64,000 nt of DNA from Streptomyces sp. NBC_00513 (GCF_041431415.1 NZ_CP107845.1:3906001-3970000), one strand, 5' to 3'. Numbered from the stretch's first letter, positions 50,744 through 59,617 are shown. Numbers and translations are program-made. Notes: generated by a model from the sequence alone, not told the origin.

Positions 50744-50787
50744 GTGTGCCCCCGTACAGGGTGGATCACGCCTGTACGGGGGCACAC
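50744..50787. promoter_or_regulatory. 17-bp inverted repeat upstream of the proteasome activator gene
   Basis: Perfect 17-bp arms (50744-50760 and 50771-50787) with a 10-nt spacer, 80 bp after the permease stop and 36 bp before the Bpa start. It could be the terminator of the ABC operon or an operator or attenuator for bpa. There is no T-run. Confidence 0.7.
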
Positions 50788-50822
50788 CGTGTGAGAACGA
50801 AGGTGTGCGAGAGAATGACGGC

Positions 50823-51362
50823 ATGGAGATGCCGAGGAGTGAACGGTCGCAGGAAAGCCCCCCGCACGTCCTGATCGTGGGACAGGACGGGATGGCGGTC
50901 GGCGGCGCCGATGACGAGTCGCGCGAGGTCCCGGTGACGGAGATGGTCGAACAACCCGCCAAGGTCATGCGGATCGGCAGCATGATCAAGCAACTCCTGG
51001 AAGAGGTGCGCGCCGCACCTCTCGACGAGGCGAGCCGTGTCCGGCTCAAGGACATCCACGCCGCGTCGGTGAAGGAACTCGAAGACGGCCTGGCTCCCGA
51101 GCTGGTCGAGGAACTCGAGCGCCTGTCCCTGCCGTTCACCGAGGAGGCGATTCCCTCCGAGGCGGAACTGCGGATCGCGCAGGCGCAGTTGGTGGGCTGG
51201 CTGGAAGGTCTCTTCCACGGGATCCAGACGGCCCTGTTCGCGCAACAGATGGCGGCGCGGGCACAGTTGGAGCAGATGCGGCGGGCCCTGCCTCCGGGTG
51301 CCTCGCACGAGGACGACGACGAGGGTCCGCACGGCGCGGTCCGCTCGGGCCCGTACCTGTAG
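50823..51362 (+). CDS. bpa: Bacterial proteasome activator Bpa (DUF2587)
   Basis: Protein of 179 aa, the Bpa length. The core four-helix region is recognisable: VTEMVEQPAKVMRIGSMIKQLLEEVRAAPLDEASRVRLKDIHAASVKELEDGLAPELVEELERLSLPF. It is followed by AELRIAQAQLVGWLEGLFHGIQTALFAQQMAAR. The C-terminus ends in GPYL, matching the GQYL-type docking motif that opens the 20S proteasome gate. Bpa forms a ring that feeds unstructured proteins to the proteasome without ATP. ATG 50823 starts the family N-terminus. A long inverted repeat lies directly upstream. Confidence 0.88.
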   Translation: MEMPRSERSQESPPHVLIVGQDGMAVGGADDESREVPVTEMVEQPAKVMRIGSMIKQLLEEVRAAPLDEASRVRLKDIHAASVKELEDGLAPELVEELERLSLPFTEEAIPSEAELRIAQAQLVGWLEGLFHGIQTALFAQQMAARAQLEQMRRALPPGASHEDDDEGPHGAVRSGPYL

Positions 51363-51561
51363 CCCGATCGGCGGCCCCGTCCCGGACACCCGCTCGTCTC
51401 CGGACCCCCACACCCCGGCGGAGCCTCGGCTCCCCGGGGTGACGCGTGTTCGGGGCGGGCGTCTCACGGCGACCGCCCGGGGCGGTTCCTCACAGCGGCG
51501 CGACAAGCGGCCGGTAATCGGGGGAACCCGCGCGCAACACGGCCCCCTCATACTCAGAGGC

Positions 51562-52425
51562 ATGAGCTACGACGCCATCGTCCTCGCAGGCGGCGCCGCG
51601 CGGCGACTCGGCGGGGCCGACAAGCCCGCCCTGCACGTCGGCGGCCGGGCCCTGCTCGACCGGGTCCTCGACGCCTGCGTCGACGCGGGGGCCACCGTCG
51701 TCGTCGGCGGGACCCGCGTCACCTCGCGCCCCGTGCGCTGGACCCGCGAGGACCCGCCGGGCGGCGGACCGGTGGCCGCGCTGGACGCCGGGCTGCGGGA
51801 GACGACCGCGGCGCGGGTGCTCGTACTCTCCGCCGACCTGCCGTTCCTGGACCGCGCCACCGTACGGTCCCTGCTGGACTCGCCCGGACCCGACGGGGCG
51901 ATGCTGCGGGATCCGGACGGCCGGGACCAACCCCTCGTGGCCTCCTACCGTACGGAGCCGCTCCGTGCGGGGCTCGCCCGGTTGGCCGCCGAGCACGGTG
52001 ACTTGGCGGGCCTCCCGCTGCGCGAGCTCACCGCCGGACTCGACGTGGCGACCGTCATCGCCACTGCGCCACTCGCCTCCTTCGACTGCGACACCTGGGA
52101 CGATCTCGCGGCCGCCCGGGCCCGGATCAGAGAGCATGGGACCGTGCTGGATCAATGGATCACCGCCGTCAAGAACGAGCTGGGCATCGAGGTGGACGTC
52201 GACACCAAGGCCCTGCTCGACCTCGCCCGTGACGCCGCCCACGGCGTCGCCCGGCCCGCCGCCCCGCTGACCACCTTCCTCATCGGCTACGCGGCCGCCC
52301 GGGCCGAGGCCGCCGGAGCGGACCCGGCCCGAGCCGTCGCCGAAGCCTCCCGCAAGGCGACCGACCTGGCGCTGCGCTGGGCAGAGGAAACCTCCGAGAA
52401 GAACACCGAAGCCGGCTCCGGATGA
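51562..52425 (+). CDS. mobA: MobA-type nucleotidyltransferase fused to DUF6457
   Basis: Protein of 287 aa. The first 195 residues form a MobA/GlmU-like nucleotidyltransferase with LAGGAARRLGGADKPALHVGGRALLDRVL and the metal-binding LSADLPFLD; QPLVASYRTEPL also fits molybdenum cofactor guanylyltransferase. Residues about 196-287 are a small helical domain (LDQWITAVKNELGIEVDVDTKALLDLARDAAHGVARP...) of DUF6457 type. The stop overlaps the moeA ATG, which supports a role in molybdenum cofactor maturation. The fused domain's job is unknown. Confidence 0.85.
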   Translation: MSYDAIVLAGGAARRLGGADKPALHVGGRALLDRVLDACVDAGATVVVGGTRVTSRPVRWTREDPPGGGPVAALDAGLRETTAARVLVLSADLPFLDRATVRSLLDSPGPDGAMLRDPDGRDQPLVASYRTEPLRAGLARLAAEHGDLAGLPLRELTAGLDVATVIATAPLASFDCDTWDDLAAARARIREHGTVLDQWITAVKNELGIEVDVDTKALLDLARDAAHGVARPAAPLTTFLIGYAAARAEAAGADPARAVAEASRKATDLALRWAEETSEKNTEAGSG

Positions 52426-53759
52426 CCCGTACCGACGCCGAGCGCGTCCCGGCCGAATCCGCCGCCCCCGGCCCCGAGGGGTCCCCCCGCTCCTCCGCCG
52501 ACCCCCTCGACGAGGCCTTGGCCCTCGTCTCGCGCACCCCGGACGGTGGCGGGCACCGCGCCGCGCCCTGGCTCCGGGCCCGCGAGGCGGCCGTCCGGGC
52601 CGGTTCCGGCGTCCGGGCCCGCTCGCACCGGGTCCCGTTCCCCGACGCCCTCGGCGAGGTGCTGACCGGGCCCCTCGACGCCCTCACCGACCTGCCGTCC
52701 TTCGACACCTCGGCCATGGACGGCTGGGCGGTCGCCGGCCCCGGCCCGTGGACCGTGCGGGACGGCGGGGTACTGGCCGGCGCGGACCGGCCCGAGCCCC
52801 TCGCGGACGGCGAGGCCGTACGGATCGCCACCGGGGCCCGGATCCCCGCCGACACCACCGCCGTGATCCGCTCCGAGCACTCCCGCGAGGCCGGCTCCCA
52901 ACTGTTCGCCGAACGGCCCGTCGCCACCGGCCAGGACATCCGCCCGCGCGGCCAGGAGTGCCGCTCCGGCGACCTGCTGCTGCCCGCCGGCTCCCTGGTC
53001 ACCCCGGCGCTGCTCGGCCTGGCCGCCGCCGCGGGGTACGACGAGTTGGAGACCCGGCCCCGGCCGCGCGTGGAGATCCTGGTGCTCGGCGACGAGTTGC
53101 TGACCGAGGGCCTCCCGCACGACGGCCTGATCCGCGACGCCCTGAGCCCCATGCTCGGCCCGTGGCTCACCCGACTCGGCGCCGAGGTCATCGGAACGCG
53201 GCGGCTCGGCGACGACCCCGCCGGGGCCGAGGCCCTGTACGAGGCCGTCACCGCCTCCGACGCCGACCTGATCGTCACCACCGGCGGCACCGCCTCCGGC
53301 CCCGTCGACCACGTGCGTCCCGTGCTGCGGCGCGCGGGGGCCGAACTCCTCGTCGACGGGGTCGCCGTGCGCCCCGGGCATCCGATGCTGCTGGCCCGGC
53401 TCGGGGACCGGTCCGCCGGCCGCCACCTGGTGGGGCTTCCCGGGAACCCGCTCGCCGCCGTGTCCGGGCTGTTGACCCTGGCCGAACCGCTGCTGCGGGC
53501 CCTCGCGGGGCGCCGGCAACGCCCCCGGTACACGGTCGCGGTTCAGGGGGACGTACCCGGGCACCCGTACGACACCCGGCTCGTCCCGGTGCTGCTGACC
53601 GACGAGCACGCGGTGCCGCTGCGCTACCACGGCCCCGCGATGCTCCGGGGGGTGGCGGCCGCCGACGCGCTGGCCGTCGTGCCGACCGGCGGCGCGCGGT
53701 CCGGGCAGGAACTCGAAGTACTCGATCTGCCATGGGCAGCGGGGGGATGTTTCACGTGA
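52422..53759 (+). CDS. moeA: Molybdopterin molybdenumtransferase MoeA
   Basis: Protein of 445 aa. MoeA inserts molybdate into adenylylated molybdopterin. Visible signatures are LPSFDTSAMDGWAVAG, DGEAVRIATGARIPADTTAVI, ETRPRPRVEILVLGDELL, the MoCF-binding loop VTTGGTASGPVDHVRPVL, and RHLVGLPGNPLAA. A long N-terminal extension rich in Pro/Ala/Asp is unusual but seen in actinobacteria. ATG overlaps the mobA stop (ATGA). Its last codons (GGCFT) and stop are encoded within a parS site. Confidence 0.93.
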   Translation: MTRTDAERVPAESAAPGPEGSPRSSADPLDEALALVSRTPDGGGHRAAPWLRAREAAVRAGSGVRARSHRVPFPDALGEVLTGPLDALTDLPSFDTSAMDGWAVAGPGPWTVRDGGVLAGADRPEPLADGEAVRIATGARIPADTTAVIRSEHSREAGSQLFAERPVATGQDIRPRGQECRSGDLLLPAGSLVTPALLGLAAAAGYDELETRPRPRVEILVLGDELLTEGLPHDGLIRDALSPMLGPWLTRLGAEVIGTRRLGDDPAGAEALYEAVTASDADLIVTTGGTASGPVDHVRPVLRRAGAELLVDGVAVRPGHPMLLARLGDRSAGRHLVGLPGNPLAAVSGLLTLAEPLLRALAGRRQRPRYTVAVQGDVPGHPYDTRLVPVLLTDEHAVPLRYHGPAMLRGVAAADALAVVPTGGARSGQELEVLDLPWAAGGCFT

Positions 53760-54847
53760 AACTGCACGGCCATGACGCCATGGCCCGGGGCGCGGACGAG
53801 AAACTCGTCTCCCGGCGCATCAAACTGCCCAAACGGGAGGTCGAGAAGCCCCTGCGGCAGGTCACCCGACGCCTGTTGATGGCCCTGTTCGTGATGTGCC
53901 TGACCGTCCTGATCGTGTGGCTCGACCGGGGCGGCTACCACGACAACGCCGACGACAGCATCACCCTGCTCGACTGCGTCTACTACGCGACCGTCACCCT
54001 GTCGACGACCGGATACGGCGACATCGTCCCGTACAGCGCCAGCGCGCGGCTGCTCAACGTCCTGCTGATCACGCCGCTGCGCGTGCTGTTCCTGATCATC
54101 CTCGTCGGTACCACCCTGGAAGTCCTCACCGAGCGGACCAGGGAAGAATGGCGGCTGAACCGCTGGAGGAAGAACTTGCGTGACCACACGGTCGTGATCG
54201 GCTTCGGCACCAAGGGGCGCTCGGCCCTGCAGACGCTGCTGGCCACCGGCCTCCACAAGGAGCAGGTCGTCGTCGTCGACCCGAGCTCCAAGGTGGTCGA
54301 CATCGCCAACGCGGAGGGGCTCACGGGCGTCGTGGGCGACGCCACCCGCTCCGACGTGCTGCTCCGCGCCGAGGTGCAGAAGGCCCGCCAGATCGTCATC
54401 GCCACGCAGCGGGACGACACGGCCGTCCTGGTGACACTGACCGCGCGTCAACTCAACCGCGGCGCGAAGATCGTCGCGGCGGTGCGGGAAGAGGAGAACG
54501 CCCCGCTGCTGCGCCAGTCGGGCGCGGACGCGGTCATCACGAGCGCGAGCGCGGCGGGCCGGTTGCTGGGCCTGTCGGTGCTCAGCCCCAGCGCCGGCAC
54601 CGTCATGGAGGACCTGATCCAGCAGGGCAGCGGCCTGGACCTGATCGAACGGCCCGTCCGGAAGCCGGAGGTCGGCAAGTCGGTCCGGGAGACCGAGGAC
54701 CTCGTGGTGAGCGTGCTGCGCGGCCACCGACTGCTGGCGTACGACGACCCGCACGCGAGCCCGCTCCAGTCCACGGACCGCGTCATCACCATCGTCCGCG
54801 CGGTGCCGCCGCACACGCCGCCGGCCACCCTGGGGTCCGCGGAGTAG
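53747..54847 (+). CDS. Potassium channel with RCK/TrkA-N domain
   Basis: Protein of 366 aa. Two membrane helices (about 44-62 and 97-118) flank the pore with selectivity filter STTGYGDIVP. The RCK domain has a Rossmann start (HTVVIGFGTKGRSALQTLL), VVVVDPSSKVV and a TrkA-C-like end. It conducts K+ and is gated by a cytoplasmic ligand. Start is uncertain: ATG 53747 gives MFHVKLHGHDAM, in which MFHVK is encoded by parS; ATG 53732 and 53780 are alternatives. It overlaps the moeA end by 13 bp at the first choice. Confidence 0.88.
   Translation: MFHVKLHGHDAMARGADEKLVSRRIKLPKREVEKPLRQVTRRLLMALFVMCLTVLIVWLDRGGYHDNADDSITLLDCVYYATVTLSTTGYGDIVPYSASARLLNVLLITPLRVLFLIILVGTTLEVLTERTREEWRLNRWRKNLRDHTVVIGFGTKGRSALQTLLATGLHKEQVVVVDPSSKVVDIANAEGLTGVVGDATRSDVLLRAEVQKARQIVIATQRDDTAVLVTLTARQLNRGAKIVAAVREEENAPLLRQSGADAVITSASAAGRLLGLSVLSPSAGTVMEDLIQQGSGLDLIERPVRKPEVGKSVRETEDLVVSVLRGHRLLAYDDPHASPLQSTDRVITIVRAVPPHTPPATLGSAE
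53749..53762. promoter_or_regulatory. parS site 3 at the moeA/channel gene junction
   Basis: Exact GTTTCACGTGAAAC. It contains the moeA stop TGA (53757-53759) and codons 1-6 of the channel gene, so one site is read in two coding frames. Confidence 0.93.
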
Positions 54848-54892
54848 CCGGGTTGCCGGCCGGCGGGGAGCGGTTCGCGTAGCCTCCGGGCC

Positions 54893-55873
54893 ATGCATGC
54901 GATCACCATCGAGCAGCCCGGCGGCCCCGAGGCCCTGGTCTGGACCGACGTACCCGATCCGGTGGCGGGCGAGGGCGAGGTGCTCGTCGAGGTCGCGGCG
55001 AGCGCCGTGAACCGCGCGGACGTCCTCCAGCGGCAGGGGTTCTACGATCCCCCGCCCGGCGCGTCCCGGTACCCCGGGCTGGAGTGCTCCGGTCGGATCA
55101 CCGCGATCGGGCCGGGAGTGTCCGGTTGGTCGGTGGGCGACGAGGTGTGCGCCCTGCTGGCCGGCGGCGGGTACGCGGAGCGGGTGGCCGTCCCGGCGGG
55201 ACAACTGCTGCCGGTGCCCGACGGCCTGGACCCGGTGACGGCGGCGGCGCTGCCGGAGGTGGTCACGACGGTGTGGTCGAACGTGTTCATGGTGGCGGGG
55301 CTGCGCCCCGGCGAGACCCTCCTCGTGCACGGCGGCTCCAGCGGGATCGGCACCATGGCGATCCAGTTGGGCAAGGCGGTCGGCGCGAGGGTGGCGGTGA
55401 CGGCGGGCGGCAAGGAGAAGCTGGCGCGCTGCGCGGAGTTGGGCGCGGACATCCTGATCGACTACCGCGAGCAGGACTTCGTCGAGGAGGTACGGGCCGC
55501 GACCGGCGGGGCCGGGGCGGACGTGATCCTGGACATCATGGGCGCGAAGTACCTGTCACGGAACCTGGACGCCCTGGCCGTCAACGGCCGGCTCGCGATC
55601 ATCGGGCTCCAGGGCGGGGTGAAGGCCGAGGTGAACCTGGGCGCGCTGCTGGCGAAGCGTGCGGCGATCACCGCGACCTCGCTGCGGGCACGGCCGCTGG
55701 AGGAGAAGGCGGCGATCGTCGCGGCGGTACGGGAGCACGTGTGGCCTCTGGTGGCGGCGGGCCGGGTGCGCCCCGTGGTCCACGCCACGTACCCGATGCG
55801 GGACGCCGCCGAGGCCCACCGGGTCATGGAGTCCAGCGCGCACGTCGGCAAACTGCTGCTCACCACGGCCTGA
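54893..55873 (+). CDS. NAD(P)H-quinone oxidoreductase (MDR/zeta-crystallin type)
   Basis: Oxidoreductase of 326 aa of the medium-chain dehydrogenase superfamily, without the catalytic zinc ligands. The quinone-oxidoreductase pattern is clear: MHAITIEQPGGPEALVWTDVPDP, VNRADVLQRQGFYDPPPGASRYPGLECSG, the Rossmann motif LLVHGGSSGIGTMAIQLGKAVGA and a final ATYPMRDAAEAHRVMESSAHVGKLLL. It reduces quinones with NADPH; the true substrate is open. Convergent with the second bkd operon. Confidence 0.9.
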   Translation: MHAITIEQPGGPEALVWTDVPDPVAGEGEVLVEVAASAVNRADVLQRQGFYDPPPGASRYPGLECSGRITAIGPGVSGWSVGDEVCALLAGGGYAERVAVPAGQLLPVPDGLDPVTAAALPEVVTTVWSNVFMVAGLRPGETLLVHGGSSGIGTMAIQLGKAVGARVAVTAGGKEKLARCAELGADILIDYREQDFVEEVRAATGGAGADVILDIMGAKYLSRNLDALAVNGRLAIIGLQGGVKAEVNLGALLAKRAAITATSLRARPLEEKAAIVAAVREHVWPLVAAGRVRPVVHATYPMRDAAEAHRVMESSAHVGKLLLTTA

Positions 55874-55915
55874 GCCGGAACCCGTCTCCCGAACCCGTCC
55901 CGGGCCCCCGGGACA

Positions 55916-55950
55916 CCGTCCCGGTGCCGCGTACGGCGGCCCCGGGACGG
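55916..55950. terminator. Bidirectional terminator between quinone oxidoreductase and bkd-2
   Basis: Stem of about 14 bp with one mismatch (55916-55930 and 55936-55950) around a GTACG loop; a smaller GTCCCGGG/CCCGGGAC element precedes it at 55897-55914. Confidence 0.75.
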
Positions 55951-55958
55951 CGGGGGTG

Positions 55959-57296
55959 CTACAGCGAGCGCAGCAGGACGGCGGGCGATTCGACGCAGTC
56001 GGCCACGTACCGCAGGAAGCCGCCGGCCGTGCCTCCGTCGCAGACCCGGTGGTCGAACGTCAGTGACAGCTGCACGACCTGACGGACGGCCAGCTCCCCC
56101 CGGTACACCCACGGCTTCGGGATGATCCGGCCCACCCCCAGCATCGCCGCCTCCGGGTGGTTGATGATCGGCGTGGAACCGTCCACTCCGAACACCCCGT
56201 AGTTGTTGAGGGTGAACGTCCCGCCCGTGAGGTCGGACGGGGCCAGCTTCCCGGACCGTGCCAACTCCGTCAGTCGCCCGAACTCCGCCGACAGCGTCTC
56301 GGGGTTGCGGGTCTGCGCGTCCCGGACCACCGGGACGACCAGGCCGCGTTCCGTCTGCGCGGCGAACCCGAGGTGCACCGACGGCAGCCGGACGATCTCC
56401 TTCGCCGCCAGGTCCACGGTGGAGTTGAGTTCCGGGTACTTGGCCAGGGCGGCCGTGCAGATCCGGGCCAGCAGCGCCAGTACCGAGATCTTGGGCCCGC
56501 CCGCGGCGTTCATCGCGCTCCGCGCGGCCATCAGTTCGGTGGCGTCCGCGTCGACCCAGCAGGTGGCCTCGGGGATCTCCCGCCGGCTGCGCGAGAGCTT
56601 CTCGGCGACGGCTCCCCGTACGCCCTTCAGCGGAATCCGCACCTCGCCCGCGACGGCGACGACGGGAACCGGCGCGGGGGCCGGGGCCGGTTCGGCCGCC
56701 CGCAGTGCGGCCAGCGCCGCCTCGACGTCGGCCCGCAGGATCAGCCCCTCGGGCCCCGACCCCGTCAGCGCGCGCAGGTCGACCCCGCCGTCCTTGGCCA
56801 GCTTGCGCACCAGCGGCGAGATCACGGGCACCGGGCCGGCGACGGGCGCCGGAACAACGGGAACGACCGGAACCGCCGGAGCGACCGGAGCGGCGACGAC
56901 GGGTGCCGACACCGCGGCGGTGACGGGTCGCACCCGTCGCCGACGCGCCGGGCGCGAGTGGTCCTCGCCGTAACCGATCAGGGGCCGGGGCACGTTGCCC
57001 GCGCCCTCGGCCCCGGCCGCCTGCGCGGCCGGGGCCTGCGGGAGGGACGCCGCCCCCACCGCGACGGTGATCAGCGGGGCTCCCACCGGCAGCTCCGTCC
57101 CCTCCTCCCCGAAGCGGGCGGTGACCACACCGCCGTAGGGACACGGGACCTCGACCATCGCCTTGGCCGTCTCCACCTCGACCACCGGCTGGTCGATCTC
57201 GACGACGTCGCCGACCGCCACCAGCCAGCGGACGATCTCCGCCTCGGTGAGTCCCTCGCCGAGGTCCGGCAGCTTGAACTCCAGTACCTGCGGCAT
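55959..57296 (-). CDS. bkdC: Branched-chain alpha-keto acid dehydrogenase E2 (copy 2)
   Basis: Acyltransferase of 445 aa, third gene of the second bkd operon. One lipoyl domain (MPQVLEFKLPDLGEGLTEAEI; lipoyl lysine in ETAKAMVEVP), an Ala/Pro/Val linker, an E3-binding domain (SPLVRKLAKDGGVDLRALTGSGPEGLILRADV) and the catalytic end LTFDHRVCDGGTAGGFL. The acyltransferase signature has Cys where copy 1 has Ile (DHRVCDGG against DHRLIDGE). The ATG shares one base with the E1beta stop (TGATG), so all three genes are translationally coupled. Confidence 0.93.
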   Translation of the reverse strand: MPQVLEFKLPDLGEGLTEAEIVRWLVAVGDVVEIDQPVVEVETAKAMVEVPCPYGGVVTARFGEEGTELPVGAPLITVAVGAASLPQAPAAQAAGAEGAGNVPRPLIGYGEDHSRPARRRRVRPVTAAVSAPVVAAPVAPAVPVVPVVPAPVAGPVPVISPLVRKLAKDGGVDLRALTGSGPEGLILRADVEAALAALRAAEPAPAPAPVPVVAVAGEVRIPLKGVRGAVAEKLSRSRREIPEATCWVDADATELMAARSAMNAAGGPKISVLALLARICTAALAKYPELNSTVDLAAKEIVRLPSVHLGFAAQTERGLVVPVVRDAQTRNPETLSAEFGRLTELARSGKLAPSDLTGGTFTLNNYGVFGVDGSTPIINHPEAAMLGVGRIIPKPWVYRGELAVRQVVQLSLTFDHRVCDGGTAGGFLRYVADCVESPAVLLRSL

Positions 57297-58309
57297 CAGT
57301 TCTCCCACTGCAGGCGGGCCACGGTGTCCAGGATCCGGTCCACGCCGGGCAGGTGGTGCTTCTCCAGCATCGGCGGCGGGTACGGGATGTCGAACCCGGT
57401 CACCCGCAGCACCGGCGCCTCCAGGTGGTGGAAGCAGCGCTCCGTCACGCGGGCGGCGATCTCCGCGCCCGGTCCGCCGAAGCCGCCGGCCTCGTGGACC
57501 ACCACCGCTCGCCCGGTGCGGCGCACGGAGGCGACGACCGTCTCCTCGTCGAAGGGGACCAGCGAGCGCAGGTCCACGACCTCCAGGTCCCAGCCCTCCT
57601 CGCGGGCCGCCTCGGCGGCCTCCAGGCACACCGGCAGGGAGGGCCCGTAGGTGATCAGCGTCGCGCTCGTGCCCGCCCTGCGGACCAGCGCCTTGCCGAT
57701 GCCGGGCACGGCCGCCGGGGTCTCGGGAGACCAGTCGGCCTTCGACCAGTACAGCCGCTTCGGCTCCAGGAAGATCACCGGGTCGTCGCTCGCGATGGAC
57801 GCGCGCAGCAGCCCGTAGGCGTCCTCCACGGTCGCCGGGGTGACCACGGTCAGGCCCGGGGTGGCGACGTAGTACGCCTCGGAGGAGTCGCAGTGGTGCT
57901 CGACACCGCCGATCCCGCCGCCGTACGGCACCCGGATGGTGATCGGCAGCGGCATCGCGCCGCGGGTGCGGTTGCGCATCTTCGCGACGTGCGAGATCAG
58001 CTGCTCGAAGGCCGGGTACGCGAACGCGTCGAACTGCATCTCCACGACCGGCCGCAGCCCGTACATGGCCATGCCGACGGCGGCGCCGAGGATGCCGGCC
58101 TCCGCGAGCGGCGTGTCCGTGCACCGGTCGTCGCCGAACTCCTTCGCGAGCCCGTCGGTGATCCGGAAGACCCCGCCGAGCGTGCCGACGTCCTCGCCCA
58201 TCACGTGGACGGTCGGGTCCTCGGCCATCGCGTCGCGCATCGCCCGGCCCAGGGCCTGGGCCATGGTCGCCGGCTTGGCGACGGGCCTGGCCGCGGTGGT
58301 GGTCGTCAT
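57296..58309 (-). CDS. bkdB: Branched-chain alpha-keto acid dehydrogenase E1 beta (copy 2)
   Basis: E1 beta subunit of 337 aa: ATMAQALGRAMRDAMAEDPTVHVMGEDVGTLGGVFRITDGLAKEFG, then DTPLAEAGILGAAVGMAMYGLRPVVEMQFDAF and the C-terminal domain LEVVDLRSLVPFDEETV. It is clearly paralogous to the copy-1 subunit. Start ATG 58309 overlaps the E1alpha stop by one base (TGATG). Confidence 0.93.
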   Translation of the reverse strand: MTTTTAARPVAKPATMAQALGRAMRDAMAEDPTVHVMGEDVGTLGGVFRITDGLAKEFGDDRCTDTPLAEAGILGAAVGMAMYGLRPVVEMQFDAFAYPAFEQLISHVAKMRNRTRGAMPLPITIRVPYGGGIGGVEHHCDSSEAYYVATPGLTVVTPATVEDAYGLLRASIASDDPVIFLEPKRLYWSKADWSPETPAAVPGIGKALVRRAGTSATLITYGPSLPVCLEAAEAAREEGWDLEVVDLRSLVPFDEETVVASVRRTGRAVVVHEAGGFGGPGAEIAARVTERCFHHLEAPVLRVTGFDIPYPPPMLEKHHLPGVDRILDTVARLQWEN

Positions 58310-59439
58310 CACTCGTTCCCCGCTTCGAGTTCGGCGCGCAGCATCTCGGCCTGTTCGCGCAGCCGGTCGGTCTGCTCCTCGTAGACGTGCGCGAAGAGGT
58401 CCATCGGGTCGAGCACCGGATCGGCGTTCATCCCGTCGCGCAGCGCCGCCGCCATCGCGTCGGCCGCGTCCTTCGCCGCCTGGATGCCCTCCGCGTCCAA
58501 CAGGCCGCGCGCGGTCAGTTCGCGCTCCAGCAGGGCCACCGGGTCGTGCGCCTTCCAGGCCTCCACCTCGGCGTCCGAGCGGTAGCGGGTGGCGTCGTCG
58601 GCGTTGGTGTGCGCCTCCATGCGGTACGTGACGGCCTCGATCATGGTGGGGCCGCCGCCCGAGCGGGCCCGCCGGACCGCCTCGGACAGCACCTCGTGCA
58701 TCGCGGCGATGTCGTTGCCGTCGACCAGCCGGCCCGGCATCCCGTACCCGACGGCCTTGTGGGCCAGGGTCGGGGCGGCGGTCTGCTTGGCGAGCGGGAC
58801 GGATATCGCGAAGCCGTTGTTCTGCACGAGGAAGACGACCGGGGCCTGCCAGACGGCGGCGAAGTTCATCGCCTCGTGGAAGTCGCCCTCGCTGGTGCCG
58901 CCGTCGCCGACCATGGCGAGCGCGACCACGTCGTCCCCGCGCAGTCGGGCGGCGTGCGCCAGGCCGACCGCGTGCGGGAGCTGGGTGGCGAGCGGGGTGG
59001 AGAGCGGGGCGATCCGGTGCTCGCGCGGGTCGTACCCGGTGTGCCAGTCGCCGCGCAGGAGCGTCAGGGCCTGTACGGGGTCCAGCCCGCGCGCCACGGC
59101 GGCGAGGGTGTCGCGGTAGCTCGGGAAGAGCCAGTCGCGCTCCTCCAGGACCATCGCGGCGGCGATCTCGCAGGCCTCCTGGCCGACGGTCGAGGGGTAC
59201 ACGGCGAGCCGGCCCTGCTTGGTGAGCGCGGTGGCCTGGGCGTTGTAGCGGCGGCCTCGCACGAGCTCGGCGTAGCACCGGCGCATCAGCTCGGGGTCGA
59301 GCCCGTCGGCGGCCGGGGTGCCCAGCACCCGGTACGGCTCGGGGTCCGGGAGCAGCGGGGCGGCATCCGTGCGGGGACTCCAGGCGGGCGGCGTGAAACG
59401 GTGGGACGCACCGGCACCGGGCAGCTCTTGGACCGTCAT
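58309..59439 (-). CDS. bkdA: Branched-chain alpha-keto acid dehydrogenase E1 alpha (copy 2)
   Basis: E1 alpha subunit of 376 aa with the TPP motif AMVGDGGTSEGDFHEAM...FLVQNNGF and the YRMEAHTNADDATRYR loop. It lacks the basic extension of copy 1. ATG 59439, about 11 nt after AGGAGG, is preferred; GTG 59451 lies too close to that site. First gene of the second bkd operon, divergent from an Lrp/AsnC regulator, with several operator-like elements in the 180-bp gap. Confidence 0.92.
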   Translation of the reverse strand: MTVQELPGAGASHRFTPPAWSPRTDAAPLLPDPEPYRVLGTPAADGLDPELMRRCYAELVRGRRYNAQATALTKQGRLAVYPSTVGQEACEIAAAMVLEERDWLFPSYRDTLAAVARGLDPVQALTLLRGDWHTGYDPREHRIAPLSTPLATQLPHAVGLAHAARLRGDDVVALAMVGDGGTSEGDFHEAMNFAAVWQAPVVFLVQNNGFAISVPLAKQTAAPTLAHKAVGYGMPGRLVDGNDIAAMHEVLSEAVRRARSGGGPTMIEAVTYRMEAHTNADDATRYRSDAEVEAWKAHDPVALLERELTARGLLDAEGIQAAKDAADAMAAALRDGMNADPVLDPMDLFAHVYEEQTDRLREQAEMLRAELEAGNE

Positions 59440-59486
59440 GGCGGCGTACACCTCCTCGTGGGAAGCGGGCAGGGAGCACCCCGGGT

Positions 59487-59500
59487 GTGAGGCGCCTCAC
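59487..59500. promoter_or_regulatory. Palindrome in the bkd-2/Lrp promoter region
   Basis: GTGAGGCGCCTCAC is a perfect 14-bp palindrome 48 nt upstream of the E1alpha start. The binder is unknown. Confidence 0.5.
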
Positions 59501-59502
59501 CT

Positions 59503-59516
59503 ACCGATTGTTCGGT
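59503..59516. promoter_or_regulatory. PaaR-like site upstream of bkd-2
   Basis: ACCGATTGTTCGGT has ACCGA/TCGGT arms and differs by one base from the site before paaN (62570-62583). It is probably bound by the TetR protein at 60347-60934 or a relative. Confidence 0.5.
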
Positions 59517-59528
59517 TGTCCGCGCAAT

Positions 59529-59559
59529 TTGGCTACAGCCGGCTCCAGGCTGTGGACAA
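59529..59559. promoter_or_regulatory. Long inverted repeat between bkd-2 and the Lrp/AsnC gene
   Basis: TTGGCTACAGCC and GGCTGTGGACAA form 12-bp arms with two mismatches around a 7-nt spacer, 59 nt before the Lrp start. This form suits an Lrp-type operator for autoregulation and control of bkd-2. Confidence 0.6.
59551..59559 (-). promoter_or_regulatory. DnaA-box match
   Basis: The minus strand reads TTGTCCACA, the preferred Streptomyces DnaA box, within the right arm of the 59529-59559 inverted repeat. A single box is weak evidence for DnaA binding. Confidence 0.35.
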
Positions 59560-59617
59560 AGTGGCGGCGGGGCCGTGGGATGGGTGCAGGACGTCCAACG
59601 CAGGGAGGCAGTGGGCA

